Source: Natronobacterium haloterrestre (GTDB taxonomy: Archaea > Halobacteriota > Halobacteria > Halobacteriales > Natrialbaceae). From it: DNA of 64,000 bases. The stretch spans positions 372,001 to 436,000 of the forward strand of contig NZ_FOKW01000001.1 of assembly GCF_900112205.1 (NCBI RefSeq), read 5' to 3'. The notes beneath the pieces are model-generated. The model had not been told where the DNA came from. It saw nothing but the letters and a program-made list of their open reading frames with translations, and ran no database searches. The translations under genes and the position numbers were made by a program. This document shows, piece by piece, positions 17,209 to 26,355 of this stretch (the first letter of the stretch is position 1; the number at the start of each line of letters is the position of its first letter).

Positions 17209-17667
17209 ATGTACGTTCTCGACTCCTCGGCTTTTATTCACGACTTCCACACGTCAGAACAGACTGCGACCATCCCGCTCGTCCGCGAAGAACTCGAGGA
17301 CGAGAGCGCCTATCGCTACGACGCGATGGAGGGCTCGGGGATGCACATCCACATCCCCAACGAGGACACGACGGAGAAGGTCCGGCGTGCAGCCCGCGAG
17401 TCGGGCGACCTCGAGGTGCTCTCGGACACGGACGTTCGGCTCGTCGCGGCCAGTTTCGAACTCGACGGGGTCCTCGTCACCGACGACTACGCGATGCAAA
17501 ACGTCGCGGAGAAACTCAACGTCGACGTCGAGGTCATCGCCCGCGAGGGGATCGACGAACAGCGCCACTGGCACTACCAGTGTCAGGGCTGTGGCCGCGA
17601 GTTCGACGAGGAGAAGGACCGGTGTCCGATCTGTGGGTCCGAACTCGCGCGAAAGAACCCTTCGTAA
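17209..17667 (+). CDS. nob1: rRNA maturation endonuclease Nob1 (PIN domain plus zinc ribbon)
   Basis: Cuts the 3' end of 16S rRNA precursor during 30S maturation. The N-terminal PIN domain (~1-115) starts 'MYVLDSSAFIHDF', with acidic metal ligands at the Asp of LDSS and at the later 'VLSDTDVRLVAAS' and 'VLVTDDYAMQNVAEKL'. The C-terminal zinc ribbon has two Cys pairs ('YQCQGCGREF' and 'RCPICGSEL'). 152 residues is normal for archaeal Nob1. It is 10 bp downstream of the PRC-barrel gene, hence likely the same transcript. Confidence 0.95.
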   Translation: MYVLDSSAFIHDFHTSEQTATIPLVREELEDESAYRYDAMEGSGMHIHIPNEDTTEKVRRAARESGDLEVLSDTDVRLVAASFELDGVLVTDDYAMQNVAEKLNVDVEVIAREGIDEQRHWHYQCQGCGREFDEEKDRCPICGSELARKNPS

Positions 17668-17779
17668 CCCCCTCTACCCCACTCGGGCCCGATAATTTCG
17701 CGTTCGGCATCCGGAGCGGACTACAGTCGCTCCCGTCCGCTCGACTCCCTTCGCCAAGCACCCACCGAGAGCGCCCCGT

Positions 17780-18940
17780 TTACGCGATGAGGAAAACCGC
17801 CGCGTTGTAACAGCCGTGGACCAGCGCCGGCACGAGCAGGTTCTCGGTTCGCTCGTAGAGCGCGCCCAGGATCAGTGAGAGGACGAACAACAGCGCCAGA
17901 CTCACGAGGATTCGGTTCGCCCCTGCGGTCGAGTACGCAGAGATGTGGACCGACGTGAACACGACGCTCGCGACGACGATCGCACCGTAGCGCGAGAACG
18001 TGTCGTACAGCGATTTCTGGATGATGTTGCGGTAGAGCAGTTCCTCGAACGGGCCGACGATGAACACCATCGCGGGGATGATGACCACCAACAGGTTCGG
18101 GTTCTCCGCGACCTGCTGGACGGTCGTGTGCTCGGCTCCCTCCGCACCGGCCGCGCTCAACAGCGACCCGAGGGCCGTGTTCGTCCCCACGAGCAGGATC
18201 ACTCCGCCGACGAGCCAGCCGACCGTCCGGAGCGTTGGCATCTCGAGGTCGATAAACGAGCGGTCGCGGCCGCGAAGCCGGAGGTAGCCGATCGTGACCC
18301 CGCCCAGCGCGACCACGGTCGAGGCGTACTCGACGAGCGTCTCCTGTAGCGGTGTGGGTTCGCCGACGACGAGGGCAAGCGGCAGCGACAGGAAGAGGAA
18401 GGCAAACGCAATGCCGAAGAGACTGACGAACGCGAGGACGAACATCTCGGCCATGTGGCTCGCCCGCCGGGTCAGCCCACGACTGGAGAGTCCGACGTAG
18501 TCCGCGACGCCGACGCCGACCGAACCTGCGGCGACGAAAAACGCCGTAAACAGCAGCGATATCGACCATCCGAGGCCGGGCAGGACGGCCGAGCCGAGCA
18601 CCCCCTGGGTGATCACGTATCCGGAGAGAACGACGACGAGAAGGCTCGCGCCGGCCGCGATCGGACCGGCCCGTCGTCGCTCGAGGAGGGCGTGACGTCG
18701 CGCGAGGAACGCGCCGGTGGCGACTACCGCCAGGGCCCCCGCGATCTGGAGAGTCGGTTCGTCGACGCCGCGGCGAACGGGGACCAGGAGCGCGGCAGCG
18801 GTGACCGCCGAGAGGACGGTTCCGACGGCGGGAACGAGCGCGGAGGAGGGCGGGTCGCCACGCTCGGTTCGGCGAGCGTCGGAGCCGGTGCCGGGGCCGT
18901 GGTCGGGGTCGCGGTCGGCGGCCCGTTCGGTATCGCTCAT
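17780..18940 (-). CDS. CPBP-family intramembrane metalloprotease (CAAX/Abi type)
   Basis: 386 residues with about nine membrane segments. The CPBP signature is present: motif 1 'EELLYRNIIQKSLYD' (EExxxR), motif 2 'VVFTSVHISAY' (FxxxH) and motif 3 'ALVHGCYNAAVFL' (HxxxN). These are the residues that coordinate the catalytic water in Rce1-type proteases. The ATG at 18938-18940 (MSDTERAADRD) starts an acidic cytoplasmic tail of ~35 residues. The frame remains open upstream but runs antisense to pgi. Substrates are unknown; some members process peptides or act in self-immunity. Confidence 0.88.
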   Translation of the reverse strand: MSDTERAADRDPDHGPGTGSDARRTERGDPPSSALVPAVGTVLSAVTAAALLVPVRRGVDEPTLQIAGALAVVATGAFLARRHALLERRRAGPIAAGASLLVVVLSGYVITQGVLGSAVLPGLGWSISLLFTAFFVAAGSVGVGVADYVGLSSRGLTRRASHMAEMFVLAFVSLFGIAFAFLFLSLPLALVVGEPTPLQETLVEYASTVVALGGVTIGYLRLRGRDRSFIDLEMPTLRTVGWLVGGVILLVGTNTALGSLLSAAGAEGAEHTTVQQVAENPNLLVVIIPAMVFIVGPFEELLYRNIIQKSLYDTFSRYGAIVVASVVFTSVHISAYSTAGANRILVSLALLFVLSLILGALYERTENLLVPALVHGCYNAAVFLIA

Positions 18941-19013
18941 ACCACGATTTTCGTCTACGTGCCTATAGGAGCACCGCAATTCGATGCAGGCAGGGAGTCG
19001 GAGCCGGTTCCGA

Positions 19014-20348
19014 CTACCGTTCGACCCGCAGTTCGGTCTTCTCGGCGACCGCCTCGGCTTCCTCGAACTCGCCGCCGCCCAGCAGTCCCCGCGTTGCCTT
19101 CTTCGCCCACTCGACGGCCGGCTGTTCGAACGTGTTGACGCGGTAGAGTTCGCCGGCGAGCACGCAGGCGGCCTCCATCCCGTACAGCAGGCCGCCGAGT
19201 TCGTACTCGTCGACGGCCTCGAGTTCGACGCGAACGTTCGGCCGGCCGGCGGCCGCGAGGCTGGCTTCGGTCGCCTCGAACTCGGCCGCGAGTAGTTCGC
19301 CGAGCGTCGAGTCGCCGAGGTAGGCGAGGTCGTCGACGTCCGTCTCCGGGATCGAGCGGTCCGGGCCGTCGTCGACGGTGAGGAAGGTGACGAGTTTGTC
19401 CCGCGGTCCGGCCCGGTACAGTTGCAGTTGTGAATGCTGGTCGGTCGCGCCAAGCGCCCGGACGGGCGTCTGTCCGAGTTCGTCCTTCCCGAGGCTCTCG
19501 GCCCACAGCTGGGCGAACCACTCGGCGAAGGTCTCGAGGGACTCGGCGTAGGGCATCACGGCGTTGGTCCCTGCACCCCGCCCGTCGAGGGCGTAGGTCG
19601 TCGCGCCGTAGGCGTAGGCCGGACACTCGAACAGCGATCCCGACAGGGACTCCCGTTCGGCCGCGGCACCCTCGAGCAGCGCCTCGAGGTCGTGGCCACA
19701 GACCGCGGCGGCGACCATCCCGACGGCGGACAGCGCGGAGAAGCGTCCGGGAACGCCGTCGGGCACCTTCAGCGAGGGGAGGTCGTGGCGATCGGCGAGA
19801 TCACGCAGCGGCCCGGAATCGCCGGTCGTCACGATCGTTCGCTCGGTCCAGTCGACGCCGGCCGACTCGAAGGCGTCGCGGACGACCAGGAAGTTCGCCA
19901 GCGTCTCCGCCGTGGTTCCGGAGCGCGAGACGACGTTGATCGCCGTCTCCTCGAGCGGGAGCGAGGCGAGTTTCCGCGAGACCCATGCAGGATCGACGTT
20001 GTCGAGGAAGACGGTCTCGGTACCGTCGGACTCCGTCCGACTTCCCGTCGAGCGTGGCTCGACGCCCTCGAGCGCGTTCGCGATCGTCGCCGCGCCGAGC
20101 GAACTCCCGCCGATGCCGACGGTGAGCAGTGCCTCGGCGTCCGCGACCGGATCGACGGCCGCCCTGATCTCGTCCGGATCGGTTCGCTCCGGGAGGTTGA
20201 GAGCTTCGTAGCCGTGCTCCCGGTTCGCCATCCCGCGCTCGATACGCTCGTGGGCGTCCGCGACCCGCTCGTCCAGTCGCTCGAGGCTCGCCCGCGAGAC
20301 GCCCGGCGAGGCGACCGATGCGAGCGCGTTGCCGATGTCGACGTCCAT
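19014..20348 (-). CDS. pgi: Glucose-6-phosphate isomerase
   Basis: Interconverts glucose-6-phosphate and fructose-6-phosphate for gluconeogenesis and the semi-phosphorylative pathways of haloarchaea. The 444 residues contain the first SIS domain with 'LLTVGIGGSSLGAATIANAL' (~73-92) and 'NVVSRSGTTAETLANFLV' (~140). The second SIS domain has 'LGATDQHSQLQLYRAGPRDK' (~305-325) and the final 'GLLYGMEAACVLAGELYRVN...QPAVEWAKK'. It is a cupin-free, PGI-superfamily type. The ATG at 20346-20348 (MDVDIGNALASV) is chosen because the ORF upstream lacks PGI similarity. Confidence 0.95.
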   Translation of the reverse strand: MDVDIGNALASVASPGVSRASLERLDERVADAHERIERGMANREHGYEALNLPERTDPDEIRAAVDPVADAEALLTVGIGGSSLGAATIANALEGVEPRSTGSRTESDGTETVFLDNVDPAWVSRKLASLPLEETAINVVSRSGTTAETLANFLVVRDAFESAGVDWTERTIVTTGDSGPLRDLADRHDLPSLKVPDGVPGRFSALSAVGMVAAAVCGHDLEALLEGAAAERESLSGSLFECPAYAYGATTYALDGRGAGTNAVMPYAESLETFAEWFAQLWAESLGKDELGQTPVRALGATDQHSQLQLYRAGPRDKLVTFLTVDDGPDRSIPETDVDDLAYLGDSTLGELLAAEFEATEASLAAAGRPNVRVELEAVDEYELGGLLYGMEAACVLAGELYRVNTFEQPAVEWAKKATRGLLGGGEFEEAEAVAEKTELRVER

Positions 20349-20424
20349 ACCGGAGTGAGCAACCGCCTGGGGCAAAGGCGTTCCGTCACGCGTTCGCCGG
20401 ACTGTCCCTGGTCGAACCGTCGCT

Positions 20425-20733
20425 TCAGTCCGACGAACCGTCGCCGACCTCGACGGTGACGGGGCCGTCGTCGGTCCCTTCCGCCGTTTCCTCGGTCTCG
20501 GCGGCACGCTGCTCGAGTGCCAGTCCGGCGAGTCCCGCAGCGAGCATCCCGACGCCGACCGCCCGGGTGTTTCGGACGTACCACTCGCGGGGCTCGAGTT
20601 CCGAGACGTTCTCGAGGCCAGGCGTCCAGGCACGCAGCGACAGCGCGAGCGCGCGCCGGGGCGTCGCGGCCGCGAGCAGTCCGTACAGTGCGCTTCCGGC
20701 GTAACAGAGTTTCATGAGTTTCGAAACGACCAT
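20425..20733 (-). CDS. Small haloarchaeal membrane-associated protein, function unknown
   Basis: A 102-residue protein with two moderately hydrophobic helices (~8-30 'LCYAGSALYGLLAAATPRRAL' and ~55-75 'NTRAVGVGMLAAGLAGLALE') and an acidic, disordered tail. Between them is 'PGLENVSELEPREWYVRN'. The family appears limited to haloarchaea, with no assigned function. It is 76 bp upstream of pgi on the same strand. The ATG at 20731-20733 follows no obvious Shine-Dalgarno, consistent with leaderless expression. Confidence 0.65.
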   Translation of the reverse strand: MVVSKLMKLCYAGSALYGLLAAATPRRALALSLRAWTPGLENVSELEPREWYVRNTRAVGVGMLAAGLAGLALEQRAAETEETAEGTDDGPVTVEVGDGSSD

Positions 20734-20872
20734 ACGAGCTGATAGTCACGCGAGCGTAAGAAGATCCCGTCTCGTCCCCGCGGGCCGGGAATCCCACCCG
20801 CCGTCGCCGCCGTCACCGTCGATATCGTCTGAACCCGAAACCCGGAAAACGACCCCGGCCCTACGACCGCCC

Positions 20873-21364
20873 ATGACCGAAAAGACGGGAACGTTCGTCG
20901 TCACGCACGCCGAAGCGGAGTCGGCCGTCGTCCGCGACGTCGAGACCGCACAGGTACACACGCTCGCCTCGAACCCCGGCCTCGAGGTCCACGACGTCCT
21001 CGAGGCGACCGTCGCCCCCGAACCGCCGCTGGAGGTCGCCTGGCAGGTGATCGACGTCGAAGAGCGCCGATCGATCGACCTCGTCGACAGCGACCTCGAG
21101 CCGACTCAGCACGCGAAGGAACTGGCCGCCGCCGCCGAGGTCGGCGACCTCGTCACCGAGGAGCGGGCCGGGACCGGCGAGATCCACGTCTTTTGTCTCC
21201 CGGCCGAGGAGACGGAGGACGCCGCCCGGGACGTCCTCGAGGACGAGGAGACGCTCTCGCGGGCGGCGCGGCTCGAAGCGGTTCGCGTAGAGGTGCGCCG
21301 ATCGGTCCCCGAGAGCCCGGACGGGGGCAACGGCGTGTTGAGCGTCCGCTATCTGCCCGACTGA
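20873..21364 (+). CDS. Haloarchaeal conserved protein (DUF5812-like)
   Basis: 163 residues from the ATG at 20873 (MTEKTGTFVVTHAEAESAVVRD). It is a soluble, acidic alpha/beta protein with 'VHDVLEATVAPEPPLEVAWQV' split by short turns and 'GEIHVFCLPAEETEDAARDVL'. It looks like the DUF5812 family, named only from memory of length and opening residues. There are no catalytic motifs. It converges with the next gene (2 bp between stops). Confidence 0.65.
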   Translation: MTEKTGTFVVTHAEAESAVVRDVETAQVHTLASNPGLEVHDVLEATVAPEPPLEVAWQVIDVEERRSIDLVDSDLEPTQHAKELAAAAEVGDLVTEERAGTGEIHVFCLPAEETEDAARDVLEDEETLSRAARLEAVRVEVRRSVPESPDGGNGVLSVRYLPD

Positions 21365-21366
21365 CG

Positions 21367-21735
21367 TCAGGCGTTTTCTGGGCTCGCCTCGCTCTGGACC
21401 TCCCAGCCGCCCTCGAGGTCGCAGGCCTCCCGGACCTCGTACTCGATTTCGGTTTCTTCGTCGATTCGTGGCCCGCCGGCGACGTGCTCGACCCGCAGCG
21501 GGACGTCGAGCGTGTTGCCACAGCAGCCGACACCGACGAACTCCTCCCACCGGTCGCCCTCGCGAGCCTCGTCGCGGGTCTTCCGCAGGAACGCGCGGAA
21601 CGAGGGTTTCTCGACCTGGAACCGGCCCCAGTCGGAGAGGTCCGCCGGGTACGACACCGTCACCCGGTCGGCTGCCGTCTCGCGTTCGTCGCCGCGCTCG
21701 TCGGCCGCCGCGTCGATTTCGGCGTCGTCGTTCAT
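21367..21735 (-). CDS. Conserved haloarchaeal protein with Cys-Cys motif, function unknown
   Basis: 122 residues from the ATG at 21733-21735. After an acidic 20-residue head the domain reads 'VTVSYPADLSDWGRFQVEKP', 'FRAFLRKTRDEAREGDRWEEF', 'VGVGCCGNTLDVPLRVEHV' and ends 'EVREACDLEGGWEVQSE'. Three cysteines (two adjacent) could bind a metal or form a redox pair, but spacing fits no family known to me. The protein converges with the preceding gene and is divergent from secF (116 bp gap). Confidence 0.62.
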   Translation of the reverse strand: MNDDAEIDAAADERGDERETAADRVTVSYPADLSDWGRFQVEKPSFRAFLRKTRDEAREGDRWEEFVGVGCCGNTLDVPLRVEHVAGGPRIDEETEIEYEVREACDLEGGWEVQSEASPENA

Positions 21736-21851
21736 ACCCGAGGAACGGCCTCGAGCGGCTTCAGTCTGCCGTACGGCACGGTACTGTTCGGCAATCGACA
21801 CCCTGGAGAAATTGAGAAGGCTTACTTCGGGGGCCCTCCAGGGTCGCGTAC

Positions 21852-22745
21852 ATGGGGACTCTCGAGGTACCGGAGGTAGAAAGAGATTACACCCGGTACA
21901 GTAATCGCCAGCTCGCGGCGGTTCCGCTTGCGGTTCTCGCGGTTGCATTGCTCGTTCTCAGCGGTTCCTTCCTCGCCTACGGCGCGCCGGTTCCGCTGGG
22001 AATGGACTTCGCGGGCGGGGCGCAACTGACGGTCGAAACGACCTCGTCCGAGGCACAGATCCAGGACGCGTTCTCGGTCGAGCCACACTCGATCCAGTCG
22101 GTCGTGGGCGAAAACCAGTACACCGTCCAGTTCGCCGGCGTCGAGGACGACGACGTGATTCAGGACCTCTCGAACCAGGCCGAGTCGAACCTCGAGCCCG
22201 CGGGCGACGGTTCGGTCGTCCAGTCCGAGTCGACGGCATCGGCGAGCTTCGCCGCACAGACCCAGCAGACGGCGCTGCTCGGGATTGCCGTCGCGTTCGT
22301 CGGGATGAGCGTCATCGCGTTCCTCCTCTTTCGGACGTTCGTCCCGGCCGTCGCGATCGTCCTTTCGGCGTTTTCCGATCTGATCATTCCGCTGGCGTTC
22401 ATGTCGATCGCCGGCATCCCGCTCTCGCTGGGCACCGTCGCCGCGTTGCTCATGCTGATCGGGTACTCGGTCGACTCGGACATCCTGTTGAACAACCACA
22501 TCCTGCGACGACAGGGTGACTTCTACGAGAGCACCCACCGCGCGATGCGGACGGGTATCACGATGACCGTTACGTCGATGATGGCGATGCTCGTGATGGG
22601 GATCGCCGCGTCGCTGTTCGGCGTCGATCTACTGGCGTCGATCGGCATCGTCCTCTTCGTCGGCCTCGCAGCCGACCTGATGAACACGTATATGCTGAAC
22701 GTAAGCCTGCTTCGCTGGTACAAGTTCCACGGGGTGAGATCGTAA
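21852..22745 (+). CDS. secF: Protein-export membrane protein SecF
   Basis: A 297-residue accessory subunit of the Sec translocase that uses the proton or sodium gradient to aid late export. Helix one (~20-40) is followed by an extracellular P1 domain containing 'GMDFAGGAQLTVETTSSEAQ'. The five RND helices follow, with 'SVDSDILLNNHILR' and 'RTGITMTVTSMMAMLVMG'. Its TAA overlaps the secD ATG (TAATG at 22743-22747), so the two are translationally coupled. Order F-then-D is usual in archaea. Confidence 0.95.
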   Translation: MGTLEVPEVERDYTRYSNRQLAAVPLAVLAVALLVLSGSFLAYGAPVPLGMDFAGGAQLTVETTSSEAQIQDAFSVEPHSIQSVVGENQYTVQFAGVEDDDVIQDLSNQAESNLEPAGDGSVVQSESTASASFAAQTQQTALLGIAVAFVGMSVIAFLLFRTFVPAVAIVLSAFSDLIIPLAFMSIAGIPLSLGTVAALLMLIGYSVDSDILLNNHILRRQGDFYESTHRAMRTGITMTVTSMMAMLVMGIAASLFGVDLLASIGIVLFVGLAADLMNTYMLNVSLLRWYKFHGVRS

Positions 22746-24379
22746 TGGGACCGATCGCCTTCGTCAAGGAGCACTGGCGCGTCCTGCTGTTGGTCGTGTT
22801 CGTGGCCTTCTCGCTGGTCGCACTGTTCATCCCCGGCGGAATCATGGCCGAGGACGACAGGATCGTCGAGGAGGACGGGAACGGCTCCGTCGAACGGACG
22901 GACAACCCCACCAACCTCGAGTACGGACTCGGCCTCGAGGGCGGGGCCCGCGTCAGTGCGCCGCCGGTCGGGATGATGGTCGACGACCTCGAGACCGAAC
23001 CCGATGCGACGGTGATCGCGCAGGAACTCGACCTCGACTCGATCGACGTCGTCGTCCGGGTCCACGACGACGGACGGACCACGGCCGAGGTGTTCTCCGA
23101 GGACGTTACCCACGCGGAGTTCGCCGAGGCGCTGCAGGCCGCCGGCGCGGACGTCTCCGAGGACGACGTCGAGGACGGCGTCACGGCCCAGACACGCGAG
23201 GAGATCATCCAGACGATCGAACTCCGGATCAACGAGGCTGGCCTCTCCGGCGGGACGGCCTACGAGGAGTCCCGACTCGGCGGCGACCACTACATCGTTA
23301 CCGAGGTACCGGGGATGACGACCGGGGAACTCCGCGAACTGCTGTCGGATCGCGGTGACGTCCGGATCGTCGCCTACCATCCGGGCGAGAACGGCACCCA
23401 GCGAAACGACACGGTCCTCACCTACGAGGACTTCAGTTCGATCGGGTCGGCCTCCTACGAGAACCCGCCGAACAGGCCGGGCCAACACTACGTCCCGGTC
23501 ACGGTCGACGACGTCAGCGGGGATGGCGGTCCCAGTCCCGCGGAGTCGTTCCAGTCGGACATGAACGAATACGGGTTCACCGGCGAAGGTGTCGGACAGT
23601 GTTCCCCCGAGCGGTTCGACCGCGATACCGGCGTCTTCGATCCGAACCACGAGGACCCCGAGTGGTGTCTCCTTACCGAAGTCGACGGCGAAGTCGTCGA
23701 CGCCCACCCGATGGGGACGGACCTCGCCCAGAGCATGGCCGCCGAGGAGTGGTCGACCAACCCCACGTTCCGGATGATCGTCCCGACTCAGCAGGACGCA
23801 CATACGCTCGCCGTCAACCTGCAGTCCGGGGCCTTGACCGCGCCGCTCGACTTCGACGACGCCGAGCAGTACTCGATCAACCCCGCGCTCGCGGACCAGT
23901 TCAAGCAGTACTCGCTGCTGATCGGCGTGCTCTCGGTGTTGACCGTAAGCGGCGTCGTCTTCGTCCGGTACCGCGACCGGCGGGTCGCGCTGCCGATGAT
24001 CGTCACGGCCTTGACGGAGGTGGTCGTCCTGCTCGGCTTCGCGGCGCTGATACGCATGCCGCTCGACCTCTCCCACGTCGCCGGCTTCATCGCCGTCGTC
24101 GGAACGGGGGTAGACGACCTCGTCATCATCGCCGACGAGGTGATGAACCAGGGTGACGTCAGCTCCCAGCGGGTCTTCGAATCGCGGTTCCGCAAGGCCT
24201 TCTGGGTCATCGGCGCCGCGGCCGCGACGACCATCATCGCGATGTCGCCGCTGGCCGTGTTGAGCCTCGGCGACCTCCGCGGGTTCGCCATCATCACGAT
24301 CCTCGGCGTACTCGTGGGCGTGCTCATCACCCGGCCGGCGTACGGCGAGATCCTCCAGCGCCTGCTGACCGATCGCTAA
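22745..24379 (+). CDS. secD: Protein-export membrane protein SecD
   Basis: A 544-residue partner of SecF. The first helix (~8-30) is followed by the large extracellular P1 domain (~45-380) starting 'LEYGLGLEGGARVSAPPVG' and containing the base motif 'LRINEAGLSGGTAYEESRLG'. The C-terminal RND region (~390-540) contains 'VGTGVDDLVIIADEVMN' and 'ITILGVLVGVLITRPAYGEI'. Translationally coupled to secF. The P1 region carries a haloarchaeal acidic insertion (~230-310) with four cysteines overall. Confidence 0.95.
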   Translation: MGPIAFVKEHWRVLLLVVFVAFSLVALFIPGGIMAEDDRIVEEDGNGSVERTDNPTNLEYGLGLEGGARVSAPPVGMMVDDLETEPDATVIAQELDLDSIDVVVRVHDDGRTTAEVFSEDVTHAEFAEALQAAGADVSEDDVEDGVTAQTREEIIQTIELRINEAGLSGGTAYEESRLGGDHYIVTEVPGMTTGELRELLSDRGDVRIVAYHPGENGTQRNDTVLTYEDFSSIGSASYENPPNRPGQHYVPVTVDDVSGDGGPSPAESFQSDMNEYGFTGEGVGQCSPERFDRDTGVFDPNHEDPEWCLLTEVDGEVVDAHPMGTDLAQSMAAEEWSTNPTFRMIVPTQQDAHTLAVNLQSGALTAPLDFDDAEQYSINPALADQFKQYSLLIGVLSVLTVSGVVFVRYRDRRVALPMIVTALTEVVVLLGFAALIRMPLDLSHVAGFIAVVGTGVDDLVIIADEVMNQGDVSSQRVFESRFRKAFWVIGAAAATTIIAMSPLAVLSLGDLRGFAIITILGVLVGVLITRPAYGEILQRLLTDR

Positions 24380-24478
24380 CGCCGCGTCGCTCTTTTCATA
24401 TGGACTGCCGTCCCGACCTACCGGCACAACCGCCGTCCGGGTCGCGATTGTGTCGGAAATGAGTTGCAGTAACCCGTA

Positions 24479-25498
24479 TCAGGTCCGGACGACATCCGTC
24501 ACGCCGACGCTCTCGAGAACCAGCCAGGCGACGAACAGTCCGTACGTCGCCAGTAACAGCCAGGCCTCCCGCTCGGAGAGCTCCATCCCGGTTCTGGCGA
24601 TCGCGAAGAAGACGATGGTCGCGAAGATCAGAAACGCCATCATCGGCACGACGTGCGGGAAGGTAATCGCCAGGCTGCCGGCGACGAGCACGCCCAGCGG
24701 TACGGCCACGAGCAGGTCGAAGACGTTGCTCCCCAACACGTTGGCGAGACTGACCGACGGCCGCCCCGAGCGTGCGGCGGCGACGCTGACGAACGCGTCC
24801 GGGATGCTCGAGCCGGCCGCGACGACGGTCATTCCCCACAGGAACGCGGGCGTTCTGAACGCCTCGCCGAGGCCGATCGCGGCCCGGACGAGCCCCTCGA
24901 CGCCGACGACGATCAACACGAGGCCGAGGCCGAACCACAGCCACGTCCGGAGCTCCACCGTCGCGTCCTCCTCCGCCTCGTGGTCGGCGGTGTCGAGGTA
25001 CTGGCTGAACACGTAGAGACCGTAGATCCCGAGCGGAAAGACCGCGAGGGGCCGGGTGAACGATCCCTGCAGCGTCGCCCCGTCGCTCGGGTTGTAGATG
25101 ACCGCCATCGAGAAGGTAAGCAGCAGCGTCGCGACCGCGACCATGTAGAACAGCGCCTCCTTGTAGACCAGGTCGCGCCCGGTTTCCATCCCGCCGTCGG
25201 TCTCGGTCGCCAGGGCCGAGCCGGCCGGGATGACGAGCAGGTTGAACACCGCGGAGCCGACGATCGCGCCGATCCCGAGTTCGAACTCCCCGTGGAGCAG
25301 GGTCGCGACGAGGACGCTTGCCAGTTCCGGCATGCTCGAGCCGGCGGCGGCGATGATCGCCCCCTGGACGACCGCGGGCACGCCGTAGCCGACGGCCAAC
25401 TGGTTCGCCGAACTCTCGAGCCACGTGCTCCCTTTCCAGACGACGGCCGTGGCGGCCGCGGCGAGCGCGAGCAGTCCGAGAATCGTAACGACGGACAC
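24479..25498 (-). CDS. Cation/calcium exchanger (CaCA family, Na+/Ca2+ antiporter)
   Basis: 339 residues with about ten membrane helices and the two inverted alpha repeats of the family: 'IIAAAGSSMPELASVLVATL' (~48-67) and 'VVAAGSSIPDAFVSVAAARS' (~230-249). Each is followed by a GSAVFNLL / GSNVFDLL turn. Members exchange Ca2+ or other divalent cations for Na+ or H+. The start is a GTG (25496-25498) 25 bp from TATA box GATATAAATC, so the transcript is leaderless and the GTG is well supported. It converges with secD. Confidence 0.92.
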   Translation of the reverse strand: MSVVTILGLLALAAAATAVVWKGSTWLESSANQLAVGYGVPAVVQGAIIAAAGSSMPELASVLVATLLHGEFELGIGAIVGSAVFNLLVIPAGSALATETDGGMETGRDLVYKEALFYMVAVATLLLTFSMAVIYNPSDGATLQGSFTRPLAVFPLGIYGLYVFSQYLDTADHEAEEDATVELRTWLWFGLGLVLIVVGVEGLVRAAIGLGEAFRTPAFLWGMTVVAAGSSIPDAFVSVAAARSGRPSVSLANVLGSNVFDLLVAVPLGVLVAGSLAITFPHVVPMMAFLIFATIVFFAIARTGMELSEREAWLLLATYGLFVAWLVLESVGVTDVVRT

Positions 25499-25520
25499 GC
25501 CCGACTTTGTGTCGAGCGCG

Positions 25521-25530
25521 GATATAAATC
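25521..25530 (-). promoter_or_regulatory. TATA box of the CaCA exchanger
   Basis: GATATAAATC on the plus strand reads GATTTATATC on the coding strand, centred 25-28 bp upstream of the GTG start at 25498. Spacing is canonical for leaderless haloarchaeal transcription. Confidence 0.6.
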
Positions 25531-25578
25531 GGTCGACAGAAATCGCCGGCCCGGACGCCCTCCCAGCGGAATCGAGGA

Positions 25579-26250
25579 TCAGAACTGTCCGAGATCGGTC
25601 TGTCGCGCCTCGGCCAGCAACTCCTCGCAGGTGGACCAGGAACTGCGGGCGAACGGCGGCAACTCGCCGTGTTCCGCGACGTATTCCGACAGGAACTCGC
25701 GGGTGGTCGAATCCCCGGGGTACCCGCTGCCGACGTCGCCGTACTCGTCGGCGATGGTCGCAACGTGGGCGTCGCGTTCGACCTTGGCGACGATGCTCGC
25801 CGCGCCGACCAGCGGCGAGTCGTCGTCGGCCCCGTGGCGGGCGTCGACCTCGAGCGCTCCCTCGCCCTCGAACGGACCACAGGCGTCGGCGACCCGGCGA
25901 GCGAACCGGTCCGCGTCGGTGTCGCAGGCGTCACAGAGGCCGGCGACCGGGCCGTCCGTCGAGACGTCGGCGAGCGCGTCCTCGATGGCCGCGGCGTGGG
26001 CCCGGACCGTCAACGAGTTCATGTCGGTCTCCGGATCGTCGATCCGCTCGGGGGGCACTTCGGCGACGCCGACCGAGATCCGATCGTCCTCGCGGATCGT
26101 TTCGGCGAGTGCGTCCCGTCTGGACGGAGAGAGCCGCTTCGAGTCCGCGATCCCGTCGGGCAGGACGGCCGGCTCCTCGAGGTGGACGGCCGCGGCGAAC
26201 ATCGATCCCAGTGCCGGTCCCTTGCCGGCCTCGTCGACGCCGAAGGGCAT
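25579..26250 (-). CDS. rnhB: Ribonuclease HII
   Basis: Removes ribonucleotides from DNA:RNA hybrids. 223 residues. Catalytic acidic residues are visible in 'MPFGVDEAGKGPALG' (Asp6, Glu7), 'GLCDACDTDADRFARRV' (middle) and 'HGADDDSPLVGAASIVAKVE' (later). The C-terminal part 'YPGDSTTREFLSEYVAEHGELP' is normal for archaeal RNase HII. The ATG at 26248-26250 gives the normal MxxGVDEAGKG start; the frame remains open far upstream only as the antisense of the peptidase gene. It is divergent from the S9 peptidase. Confidence 0.93.
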   Translation of the reverse strand: MPFGVDEAGKGPALGSMFAAAVHLEEPAVLPDGIADSKRLSPSRRDALAETIREDDRISVGVAEVPPERIDDPETDMNSLTVRAHAAAIEDALADVSTDGPVAGLCDACDTDADRFARRVADACGPFEGEGALEVDARHGADDDSPLVGAASIVAKVERDAHVATIADEYGDVGSGYPGDSTTREFLSEYVAEHGELPPFARSSWSTCEELLAEARQTDLGQF

Positions 26251-26355
26251 ACGCGAAGGGGTCGCGGACTCGGGAAATAACGGTTGTGACTCCCGGCCGT
26301 CGGTTCGCCCCCGGCCACCCCAACGCATTTGGAACCTCGCTGAAAGGAATGCGCT